9,448 bases of DNA from Myxococcota bacterium (GTDB taxonomy: Bacteria > Myxococcota_C > UBA6777), in assembly GCA_963169055.1 (NCBI GenBank), contig CAUJFU010000316.1, positions 1-9,448 of the forward strand. The letters are read 5' to 3'. Numbering within the stretch: the stretch's first letter is position 1; each line of letters starts with the position of its first letter. The notes under the pieces are model-generated. The model had not been told where the DNA came from and made no database searches. It saw only the letters and a program-made list of their open reading frames with translations. This document shows positions 1-5,999 of this stretch, piece by piece. The translations under genes were made by a program, and so were the position numbers.

Positions 1-2
1 CG

Positions 3-371
3 TTGTTCACAACAACCCCCATCCATCTTGGCGTCATGATCGCGCAATTGATCGTCTCGCTTGGGAAGAACCTCTTGCACAAAAGAGTGTGGGGCATCGT
101 CGGGCTCGTCGCTTCGACGATCGCTTTGGCTTGGAGCACGATGTGGTTTGTTCTTGACACAGGCGACATCTCGGAGATCGGGTGGTTTGGACAAATCGGG
201 CTGACTCTCTTGGGGCTTGGGGCTTTGGCGTGGAGCATCGTCAACCTCGTGGCTGGCTTGAAACAACCAGCCAGACTCGCCGAAACGATACCCTTCACCG
301 TTGTCCCCACCCTCTCGGCTTCCGCAACGGAAGGAACCCGCCTCGGCTTCGCCTGCGTCGGGCATTTTTAA
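3..371 (+). CDS. Small integral membrane protein, 5' end probably outside the window
   Basis: I do not recognise the family. The frame is open from the left edge to a TAA at 369-371. The first in-frame start-like codon is TTG at 3 and the first ATG is at 36, neither with a visible ribosome site, so the true start probably lies upstream. Counting from position 3, two hydrophobic segments are clear, at about residues 29-51 (rich in Val, Ala, Leu, Trp) and 61-85 (Gly/Leu-rich). A weaker hydrophobic stretch lies at 7-20. A short acidic loop (DTGDISE) separates the two main segments, which suggests a multi-pass inner-membrane protein. The last 24 or so residues, after IPF, lose this character, and the DNA there forms hairpins and a T-run holding the stop codon, so a frameshift or a replaced 3' end is possible. 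No function can be given. It sits upstream of the dehydrogenase operon on the same strand, separated by 459 bases. Confidence 0.5.
   Translation: MFTTTPIHLGVMIAQLIVSLGKNLLHKRVWGIVGLVASTIALAWSTMWFVLDTGDISEIGWFGQIGLTLLGLGALAWSIVNLVAGLKQPARLAETIPFTVVPTLSASATEGTRLGFACVGHF
337..369 (+). terminator. Possible terminator overlapping the 3' end of the membrane protein gene
   Basis: CCCG at 337-340 can pair with CGGG at 359-362, and the stem continues imperfectly inwards (TCGG-type pairing with mismatches). CA and a run of five T (365-369) follow. The stem is interrupted, so efficiency is doubtful. A second perfect small hairpin, CTTCCG-CAA-CGGAAG at 319-333, lies just upstream. It is unusual that these structures lie inside the reading frame. 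Confidence 0.3.
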
Positions 372-396
372 TCGGATTTCCTCCCTCCTGTGTTCT

Positions 397-421
397 GCGC
401 TCTTGACGACGAGCGCTGTTT
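397..421 (+). terminator. Terminator-like hairpin after the membrane protein gene
   Basis: GCGCTC at 397-402 and GAGCGC at 411-416 are perfect inverted repeats with an 8-base loop, followed by TGTTT. The stem is short but GC-rich. It would fit as a back-up terminator for the upstream gene. The T-run is poor. Confidence 0.3.
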
Positions 422-466
422 CCACCAAACCCACCGCGTTGCTTTGAAGGAAGTCCAAGAGACTTG

Positions 467-482
467 TTGAACGGCAGTTCAA
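467..482. promoter_or_regulatory. Perfect inverted repeat, operator-like
   Basis: TTGAAC and GTTCAA are separated by GGCA, a 16-base element with perfect 6-base arms. It lies about 30 bases upstream of the candidate -35 box at 511 and is not followed by a T-run, so a protein-binding site is more likely than a terminator. Which regulator would bind is unknown. Confidence 0.3.
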
Positions 483-510
483 TATACGGGGGAAGGTCAG
501 GCGAAAAGGC

Positions 511-539
511 TTTACAAGGCGGGGGTGTCATGTTAAGAC
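511..539 (+). promoter_or_regulatory. Candidate sigma-70-type promoter of the dehydrogenase operon
   Basis: TTTACA at 511-516 matches five of six -35 consensus bases. After a 17-base spacer, TAAGAC at 534-539 is a weak -10 (three of six) but is preceded by TG at 531-532, giving an extended -10 form. Transcription would begin near 546. The assignment rests on pattern only; the A/T-rich patch at 791-812 contains TAAAAT but has no -35 box at the right distance. Confidence 0.25.
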
Positions 540-830
540 TTGCGCGACTTTGCGGCAAACAGACCGCCTCACGGCACTTCTTTCTCTCGGAGAGTCCGCG
601 CTCTTCAGCACATCTACCTCATCGGTTGTCTGGAAAGAATGGACAGAAGATCGGCTGGAGGGGATCGGTGCTTGGGAGTCTGGAGGATGCGTGCGAAAAA
701 GCACGATACAAGGCTCCATCGGCATCACCGATTTTCTGCGGCCCCGATCCCAAGGGGTGCGTGTTTAATTCATTCCAAGTGCCTACAAAGTCTCATGAAA
801 TAAAATAAAGGATATCATCAGGAGAAGCGC

Positions 831-1910
831 ATGCCTCGAAAAGTAGCCTTTGAAGCGAAGATCGAACATCTCCAGATCCTCGACGAGAAGGGCAAAGTCG
901 ATAAGTCGATTGGCGTACCTACAGGACTCGACGACGATCGACTGTTGGAGATGTACCGTTGGATGTTGTTCTTTCGGCGCTTTGATGAAAAAGCACTGGC
1001 CCTCCAGCGAACAGGTCGATTGGGGACGTACGCAAGTTTGATCGGCCAAGAAGCCACCCAGATCGGCGCAGCTTACGCGATGGAAAAGCAAGATTGGCTA
1101 GTTCCATCGTTTCGCGAGCAAGGGATTATGATGGCACGGGGCGTTCCCGGGTCGAAGATCATCACCTATTGGAATGGTGACGAGCGGGGTTGTGTCTTCC
1201 CAGAAGGCGTCAACAGCCTGCCGATCTGCGTTCCTGTCGGTTCACAAACTCTCCATGCGGTGGGGATGGCGATGGCGTTCGCCAAGCGCAAAGAAAACCG
1301 CGCAGTGTTGGGATTTATTGGAGACGGCGGAACTTCGGAAGGCGATTTTCACGAGGGTTGCAACTTTGCGGGGGCATTTCGTGCGCCTGTCGTGATCATC
1401 GTCCAAAACAACCAATGGGCGATCAGCGTACCGCGCCACAAGCAAACGGCTTCTCCCACGCTCGCTCAAAAGAGCATCGCCTACGGGATCCCCGGGCTTC
1501 AATTCGATGGCAACGACGTGATGGCGGCCTATCAAGCGACCAAAGAAGCGCTGGATCACGCTCGTTCGGGCAAAGGGCCGTATTTGTTGGAGGCCGTCAC
1601 CTTCCGTATGCAAGACCACACCACCGCCGATGATGCGACGAAGTATCGCGATCCAGCCGAAGTTGAAGCATGGAAGCCACGCGATCCGATCGCACGCCTC
1701 GATGCCTATCTGCGCGGCCAAAAGAAACTGACGGATGAACAGATCAAGACATGGGAAGAAGAGATCGCTGCGGAAGTCGCCAAAGAAGTCGAAGACCGCG
1801 AAAACCTCCCCAAACCCGATCCCCTCGAAACCTTCCGCCAAGCCTTTAGCGGCGAGATGCCTCAGCATCTTCGTAAACAGATGCAGGACATGAAGGAGAA
1901 CCTCGCATGA
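831..1910 (+). CDS. pdhA: Pyruvate (2-oxoacid) dehydrogenase E1 component, alpha subunit
   Basis: This 359-residue protein is the alpha subunit of the thiamine-diphosphate-dependent E1, which decarboxylates pyruvate (or a related 2-oxoacid) and hands the acyl group to the lipoyl arm of E2; with E1 beta it forms the cytosolic alpha2beta2 tetramer. The TPP-binding signature is complete: GDG at residues 164-166, then NN at 193-194. Other family landmarks are GRLGTYASLIGQEA near the N-terminus, PEGVNSLP, the EGDFHEGCNFAGAF stretch directly after the TPP glycines, and the HTTADDATKYR loop. Length is typical of the Bacillus PdhA/BCKDH-alpha type. The start is fixed by GGAG at 821-824, six bases before ATG. 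Its TGA overlaps the ATG of pdhB by four bases. Gene content alone cannot exclude a branched-chain 2-oxoacid dehydrogenase, but the long central match to Gram-positive-type PdhA favours pyruvate. Codon use here is less C-biased than in the genes downstream. Confidence 0.93.
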   Translation: MPRKVAFEAKIEHLQILDEKGKVDKSIGVPTGLDDDRLLEMYRWMLFFRRFDEKALALQRTGRLGTYASLIGQEATQIGAAYAMEKQDWLVPSFREQGIMMARGVPGSKIITYWNGDERGCVFPEGVNSLPICVPVGSQTLHAVGMAMAFAKRKENRAVLGFIGDGGTSEGDFHEGCNFAGAFRAPVVIIVQNNQWAISVPRHKQTASPTLAQKSIAYGIPGLQFDGNDVMAAYQATKEALDHARSGKGPYLLEAVTFRMQDHTTADDATKYRDPAEVEAWKPRDPIARLDAYLRGQKKLTDEQIKTWEEEIAAEVAKEVEDRENLPKPDPLETFRQAFSGEMPQHLRKQMQDMKENLA

Positions 1911-2920
1911 GCCAAGCTGCACAAACGACTTCTTCTGCAAAGACGATGCGCGCCACTCTCGTCCAAGCCGTCGCAAACGCCCTGCTTGTCGAGATGGAAC
2001 GCGATCCATCTGTCGTCCTTTTGGGCGAAGATATCGGCAAAGACGGTGGTGTCTTTCGCGCCACCGAGGGACTTTGGGAGCGCTTTGGTGACGAGCGCGT
2101 GATGGACACACCGATCGCAGAATCCGGGATCGTGGGCGTTTCCATTGGGATGGCGCTTGGAGGACTTCGCCCTGTCGCCGAGATGCAGTTCATGGGATTT
2201 ATTTACCCCGCCATCAACCAGTTGCTTGCGCATGCAGCGCGTTATCGTTGGCGTACCCGTGGGAGACACAACCTCCCGATGGTGGTGCGGATGCCTTATG
2301 GCGGTGGGATCCATGCCCCCGAACACCACAGCGAGTCCTACGAAGCGATGCTCGCGCATTCACCCTCGCTCAAGGTGGTGATCCCCAGTACGCCTTACGA
2401 CGCCAAAGGACTGTTGATTAGCGCGATCCGCGATGAAGATCCCGTAATCTTCCTTGAACCCAAACGCATCTACCGCGCTTTCCGCGAAGAGATCCCCGTC
2501 GAGGCTTATACCGTCCCCATCGGCAAAGCCAAGATCCTCCAACAAGGCTCCGATCTGACGATCATCTCCTACGGGGCCATGATGCGCCCTGCTATCGAAG
2601 CCACCGAAACCCTCAAGCAAGAAGGTGTCTCCGTCGAATTGATCGACTTGCGCACCATCATGCCGATGGATCAAGAAACTGTCTTGAATTCCATCCGAAA
2701 GACGGGGCGTTGCGTCGTGGTTCACGAAGGCCCCCGAACCTGCGGTGTAGCCGCAGAGATCATCGCCCTCGCAAACGATGAAGTCATGCTGAATCTGCTT
2801 GCTCCCATCGGTCGCGTGACGGGCTACGATACCCCCATGCCCTACGCAAAAACCGAACTCGCCTATCTTCCCGATGCCAAGCGCGTCCTCAAAGCAGCGC
2901 GTTCTGTGATGGAGTTTTGA
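1907..2920 (+). CDS. pdhB: Pyruvate (2-oxoacid) dehydrogenase E1 component, beta subunit
   Basis: The 337-residue beta subunit pairs with PdhA to complete the two TPP sites of E1. Visible family features are LLGEDIGKDGGVFR (residues 38-51), the DTPIAESGIVG segment holding the conserved Glu72 that in this family activates the TPP aminopyrimidine, the GLRPVAEMQFMGF strand at 86-98, and GGGIHAPEHHSES (132-144) with the conserved histidine/serine loop. The C-terminal transketolase-like domain begins around residue 205 (IGKAKILQQGSDLTIISYG) and includes SVELIDLRTIMPMD and VVHEGPRTCG. The start overlaps the pdhA stop (ATGA) and is served by AAGGAG at 1893-1898 inside pdhA, so translation is probably coupled. 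It ends one base before pdhC. Length and motifs are complete; no damage is seen. Confidence 0.94.
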   Translation: MSQAAQTTSSAKTMRATLVQAVANALLVEMERDPSVVLLGEDIGKDGGVFRATEGLWERFGDERVMDTPIAESGIVGVSIGMALGGLRPVAEMQFMGFIYPAINQLLAHAARYRWRTRGRHNLPMVVRMPYGGGIHAPEHHSESYEAMLAHSPSLKVVIPSTPYDAKGLLISAIRDEDPVIFLEPKRIYRAFREEIPVEAYTVPIGKAKILQQGSDLTIISYGAMMRPAIEATETLKQEGVSVELIDLRTIMPMDQETVLNSIRKTGRCVVVHEGPRTCGVAAEIIALANDEVMLNLLAPIGRVTGYDTPMPYAKTELAYLPDAKRVLKAARSVMEF

Positions 2921-2921
2921 T

Positions 2922-4328
2922 ATGGCCCAATACACCTTCCTCTTGCCTGACGTCGGCGAAGGAATCCACGAAGGCCAGCTTGTCGAATGGCTCGCCAAAG
3001 TCGGTGATTCCATCAAAGAAGACCAACCCCTCGTCCGTATCGAAACGGACAAGGCTGTCGTCGAACTTCCCTCTCCTGTAAGCGGCGTGATCTCCCAACT
3101 CAAAGGAAATCCCGGTGAGATCATCCATGTGGGCGATCCCATCGCCTTCTTTGAACTGCACGGATCGGCTCCCGCGCCTGCCCCCGCTCACCACGACGCG
3201 CCTGCCGCCAAAACAACACAAAACGCTCAACACGCCGCAGCATCGGCCAAAACAGCCGCTTCGACATCCGCTGCTGTCGCTCCTGTGGCATCTGCGCCTG
3301 CTCAAGCCGTCGCATCCGCTCCCGCAAAACGCCCCCAAGATGTCCTCGCAACGCCGCATACACGCGCTTTGGCCCGTCAGATGGGCGTTGACATCACACG
3401 TGTTCAAGGTACGGGACGCGGTGGTCGCATTACCGACGAAGATATCCAATCCGCTGCAAAAGGCCCATCTTCGGTCTCTTCTGTGCATACAGCCCCACTC
3501 CACCAACAAGTCGCCGCACAGATCGAAGCCCCCGCACAAGCTTACACGGCTCGCGCTCCCGTTGAAGCCGCAACACCCGCAACTTCAGCGGCCCCTGCGG
3601 CCAAAAACATCGAGATCACCACTCACGGCCCGGTCGAGCGCGTCCCTCAAACTTTCCTCCGACGCAAGATCGCCGAACAGATGGCCCTCTCGCGCCAACA
3701 GCTTGTGCATGTCACGCACGTTGAAGAAGCCGATGTCACGGCTCTTTTCGAGCATATCGAAGGCTCCAAAAAGAGCCTCGCCAAGCGCGATATCAAGCTG
3801 ACGCCGCTCCCCTTCTTTATCAAAGCCACCATCGCTTGCCTCAAAGACTTTCCGATGTTTAATGCAAGCTATGATGCCCAAAAAGCCGAGATCCTCTACA
3901 AGAAATATTACAACATCGGGATCGCCGTCGACACCCCCGAAGGTCTCGTGGTTCCCGTGATCAAAGACGCTGATCGCAAAGATATCCTGACGCTTGCTCG
4001 TGAGATCCGCGATCTCGCAAAACGCGCACGCGAACGCACCCTCAAGATCGAAGAGATGCGCGGTGGTAGCTATACCATCACCAACATCGGCCCTGTCGGT
4101 GGCGTCTTTGCCACCCCGATCATCAACTACCCCGAATTGGCGATCCTTGGATTGCACAAGATCGAAGATCGCCCTGCTGTCGTCGACGGACAGATCTGCA
4201 TCCGCAAACGCATGTACCTCAGCACATCCTTCGATCACCAACTGATCGACGGGGCCGATGCTGCGCGTTTTATGCGCACGCTTGCGGAGATGCTTGCCGA
4301 ACCCGCTTACCTCTTCACACGCTTCTAG
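2922..4328 (+). CDS. pdhC: Dihydrolipoyllysine acetyltransferase, E2 component
   Basis: This 468-residue E2 forms the core of the complex and transfers the acyl group from lipoyl-lysine to CoA. Domains in order: one lipoyl domain (residues 1-80) with Lys44 in ETDKAVVELPSP as the lipoylation site; an Ala/Pro-rich mobile linker (about 82-137); a peripheral-subunit-binding domain (about 141-178, ATPHTRALARQMGVD...GTGRGGRITDEDI); a second Ala/Pro linker (about 180-236); and the CoA-acyltransferase catalytic domain (239-468). The active site is DHQLIDGA at 438-445, with His439 and Asp443 in the expected places; the usual DHRxxDG arginine is Gln440 here. The FATPIINYPELAILGLHKIED stretch, usual in this domain, is present. 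GGAG at 2911-2914, inside the end of pdhB, is the ribosome site, and only one base separates the genes. The TAG at 4326-4328 is followed 12 bases later by lpdA. Only one lipoyl domain is present, compared with three in enterobacterial E2p. Substrate (pyruvate or branched-chain) cannot be settled from sequence alone. Confidence 0.94.
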   Translation: MAQYTFLLPDVGEGIHEGQLVEWLAKVGDSIKEDQPLVRIETDKAVVELPSPVSGVISQLKGNPGEIIHVGDPIAFFELHGSAPAPAPAHHDAPAAKTTQNAQHAAASAKTAASTSAAVAPVASAPAQAVASAPAKRPQDVLATPHTRALARQMGVDITRVQGTGRGGRITDEDIQSAAKGPSSVSSVHTAPLHQQVAAQIEAPAQAYTARAPVEAATPATSAAPAAKNIEITTHGPVERVPQTFLRRKIAEQMALSRQQLVHVTHVEEADVTALFEHIEGSKKSLAKRDIKLTPLPFFIKATIACLKDFPMFNASYDAQKAEILYKKYYNIGIAVDTPEGLVVPVIKDADRKDILTLAREIRDLAKRARERTLKIEEMRGGSYTITNIGPVGGVFATPIINYPELAILGLHKIEDRPAVVDGQICIRKRMYLSTSFDHQLIDGADAARFMRTLAEMLAEPAYLFTRF

Positions 4329-4340
4329 GAAGGAAAGATC

Positions 4341-5777
4341 ATGGTTGTAGGAAACGTCAATTCCTCCGAAGCTTGTGATGTTGTCGTGATCGGCGCTGGA
4401 CCCGGCGGATACGTCTGTGCGATCCGCCTCGCTCAACTGGGCAAAGACGTGATCCTCGTCGAGTCCCGCGCAAGCCTCGGTGGGGTTTGCCTCAACGAAG
4501 GCTGCATCCCCTCCAAAGCTCTGATCCATGCGGCTGAAACTTTAGAGCATATCCGACACGCCGACAGCATGGGCATCCACATCGATTCGCCTCCGCATCT
4601 CGATATGCCCAAACTCAAAGCGTGGAAAGACAGCGTTGTCAAACGCCTCACAGGCGGCGTTGCCACCATGCAAAAAATGAATGGTGTGCGCGTCATGCAA
4701 GGCACCGCCCGTTTTATCGGAACCCACCAAGTCGAGGTCATGTTGGATGGCCGCCCATCGATGATCGACTTTCAACAAGCTGTCCTTGCCACGGGAACCA
4801 CCGCCATCGAACTCCCCTTTATGCCTTGTGACGGACAGTTTGTAATCGGCAGCCGCGAAGCCCTTGATCTCGAACAAGTCCCCGAAAAGCTCGTCGTGAT
4901 CGGCGGCGGATACATCGGCCTTGAACTCGGCACCGCGTACCGCAAACTTGGTTCTGATGTCACTGTTGTCGAGATGCTCGATCAGCTTCTAGGCGGCAGC
5001 CTCGAACCCGAGATCAACACCCTGCTCAACAAACGTTGCAAGCAACTCGGTATCAACGTGTTGCTCCAACACAAAGCCATCTCCGCAAAGGCCGGTCAAC
5101 CCGGCGAAGTCGTTGTCGAAGACAAGGACGGAAAGCGCCTCACTCTTCCCGCAAACAAAGTTCTCGTTGCGGTCGGACGACGCCCCAACACCGCCGCCCT
5201 TGATCTCCCGTCCATCGGCCTCCAAACCACCCCCCAAGGCTTTGTCCAAGTCGATATCGAACGACGAACCGCCATCCCTCACATCTTCGCGATCGGCGAT
5301 ATCACCGAACAACCGATGCTTGCACACAAAGCCTACCGCGAAGCCAAGGTCGCCGCCGAAGTCATCGCTGGACACTCCGCTGCTTACGACGTTCGCGTCG
5401 TCCCTGCCGTGATGTTCACCGATCCCGAGATCGCCACCGCCGGCCTCACCGAAGCCCAAGCCCGTTCTGCCGGATACAACGTCCAAGTCGGCGTCTTTCC
5501 ACTCAAAGCCTCTGGACGCGCCATGACACTCGGCGCACCCGAAGGTCTAACCAAAGTGGTCGTCGATATCGACTCCCAACGCTTGCTCGGTATCCACATC
5601 GCTGGCCCCCAAGCTGGCGAACTCATCGGCGAAGGCACCCTTGCTCTCGAGCTTGACGCCTTCATCGACGATATTGGACACACCATCCACGCACATCCCA
5701 CCCTCTCCGAATCCATCCTCGAAGCCGCTGAGATCGCCCTCGGAACCTGCGCCCACTTCGCCGCTCCCAAACGCTAG
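4341..5777 (+). CDS. lpdA: Dihydrolipoyl dehydrogenase, E3 component
   Basis: This 478-residue flavoprotein reoxidises the dihydrolipoyl arm of E2 and reduces NAD+ to NADH, closing the cycle of the complex. The FAD-binding motif GAGPGG is at residues 18-23. The redox-active disulfide is Cys50/Cys55 in GGVCLNEGCIPSK. The NAD-binding glycine motif GGGYIG is at 188-193, and the second FAD contact IFAIGD ends at Asp320. The C-terminal dimerisation domain carries the catalytic His452 and Glu457 in HPTLSE, which act across the dimer interface. AGGAAGG at 4327-4333 overlaps the pdhC stop and lies seven bases before ATG. As the last gene of the operon it is probably dedicated to this complex, though E3 is often shared with 2-oxoglutarate dehydrogenase and the glycine cleavage system. 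Length is normal and no residue is missing. Confidence 0.95.
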   Translation: MVVGNVNSSEACDVVVIGAGPGGYVCAIRLAQLGKDVILVESRASLGGVCLNEGCIPSKALIHAAETLEHIRHADSMGIHIDSPPHLDMPKLKAWKDSVVKRLTGGVATMQKMNGVRVMQGTARFIGTHQVEVMLDGRPSMIDFQQAVLATGTTAIELPFMPCDGQFVIGSREALDLEQVPEKLVVIGGGYIGLELGTAYRKLGSDVTVVEMLDQLLGGSLEPEINTLLNKRCKQLGINVLLQHKAISAKAGQPGEVVVEDKDGKRLTLPANKVLVAVGRRPNTAALDLPSIGLQTTPQGFVQVDIERRTAIPHIFAIGDITEQPMLAHKAYREAKVAAEVIAGHSAAYDVRVVPAVMFTDPEIATAGLTEAQARSAGYNVQVGVFPLKASGRAMTLGAPEGLTKVVVDIDSQRLLGIHIAGPQAGELIGEGTLALELDAFIDDIGHTIHAHPTLSESILEAAEIALGTCAHFAAPKR

Positions 5778-5791
5778 CACATCCCCCAAAC

Positions 5792-5819
5792 AGCGGTTGT
5801 TGCTCTTTGCCGCTTTATT
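5792..5819 (+). terminator. Weak terminator-like hairpin just after lpdA
   Basis: AGCGG at 5792-5796 pairs with CCGCT at 5810-5814 around a 13-base loop, and TTATTGTT follows. The stem is short and the loop long, so this is a weak candidate, placed 15 bases after the lpdA stop. Confidence 0.25.
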
Positions 5820-5868
5820 GTTCTCGCTTGCAAATCCACCTGCTTTGCGCCACCTTGTTGCATCGGTC

Positions 5869-5888
5869 GCCCACGCTGGGCATCTTTT
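5869..5888 (+). terminator. Probable terminator of the dehydrogenase operon
   Basis: GCCCA at 5869-5873 and TGGGC at 5877-5881 form a perfect 5-base stem with a 3-base loop, followed by ATC and TTTT (5885-5888). This is the best intrinsic-terminator shape between lpdA and the protease gene. The stem is only five base pairs, so termination may be partial. Confidence 0.45.
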
Positions 5889-5894
5889 GAAGCG

Positions 5895-5916
5895 AGCTTT
5901 TGTTTAAACAAAAGCT
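5895..5916. promoter_or_regulatory. Perfect 22-bp palindrome upstream of the protease promoter
   Basis: The half-site AGCTTTTGTTT is followed directly by its exact reverse complement, centred between 5905 and 5906. There is no external T-run, so it is not a standard terminator, though in RNA it could form a 9-bp stem with a 4-base loop. It ends three bases before the candidate -35 box of the protease promoter, where operators or activator sites for dimeric regulators often lie. The binding protein is unknown. Confidence 0.5.
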
Positions 5917-5918
5917 TC

Positions 5919-5947
5919 TTCGCAAGCGGTTGGCGCTCTGCTATGCT
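5919..5947 (+). promoter_or_regulatory. Candidate extended -10 promoter of the protease gene
   Basis: TTCGCA at 5919-5924 (four of six -35 bases) is followed after 17 bases by TATGCT at 5942-5947 (four of six), preceded by TG at 5939-5940, an extended -10. Transcription would start near 5954 and give a leader of about 46 bases to the ATG at 6000. The position just after the operon terminator and palindrome supports independent expression of the protease. Confidence 0.4.
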
Positions 5948-5988
5948 GCCGTTTGTGTTCACTCTGCAACTTTGCTCTTTCCAAGACC

Positions 5989-5993
5989 GGAGG
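5989..5993 (+). promoter_or_regulatory. Ribosome binding site that decides the protease start
   Basis: GGAGG lies six bases before the ATG at 6000. The earlier in-frame ATG at 5943 has no such site and would put 19 extra residues before an otherwise perfect signal peptide, so 6000 is the better start. Confidence 0.75.
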
Positions 5994-5999
5994 TCACGG

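Larger units (their letters stand above)
372..830. other. Long leader/intergenic region before the dehydrogenase operon
   Basis: No convincing gene lies here: open frames such as 464-808 (+) lack ribosome sites, conserved-looking motifs and the C-ending codon use of the real genes. Seen in order are a hairpin at 397-416, a perfect inverted repeat at 467-482, a candidate promoter at 511-539, a small hairpin CGTGC/GCACG at 690-705, a second one ATCGG/CCGAT at 718-732 followed by TTTT, and an A/T-rich patch at 791-812 just before the ribosome site of pdhA. If transcription starts near 546, the operon carries a leader of about 285 bases with these two hairpins. Because E1 uses thiamine diphosphate I looked for the conserved cores of a TPP riboswitch and did not find them. 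Confidence 0.5.

Noticed and set aside
295-558. Minus-strand open frame of 87 codons across the membrane protein gene end
   Set aside because: Arg/Pro-rich antisense reading of a hairpin region without a start signal.
464-808. Plus-strand open frame of 114 codons in the pdh leader
   Set aside because: No ribosome site, no recognisable motif, composition unlike the real genes, and it overlaps hairpins and the promoter candidate.
540-830. TPP riboswitch ahead of the TPP-dependent E1 genes
   Set aside because: The conserved cores of that riboswitch are not visible in the leader.
1242-2111. Minus-strand open frame of 289 codons inside pdhA/pdhB
   Set aside because: Antisense shadow: both sense genes have complete motifs and start signals here.
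3585-4529. Minus-strand open frame of 314 codons across the end of pdhC and start of lpdA
   Set aside because: Antisense shadow made likely by C-ending codons on the sense strand; Asp/Phe-rich artefact.
5943-5999. Earlier ATG start for the protease (19 extra residues)
   Set aside because: No ribosome site, and it would overlap the -10 candidate; GGAGG six bases before 6000 and the signal peptide fit the later start.
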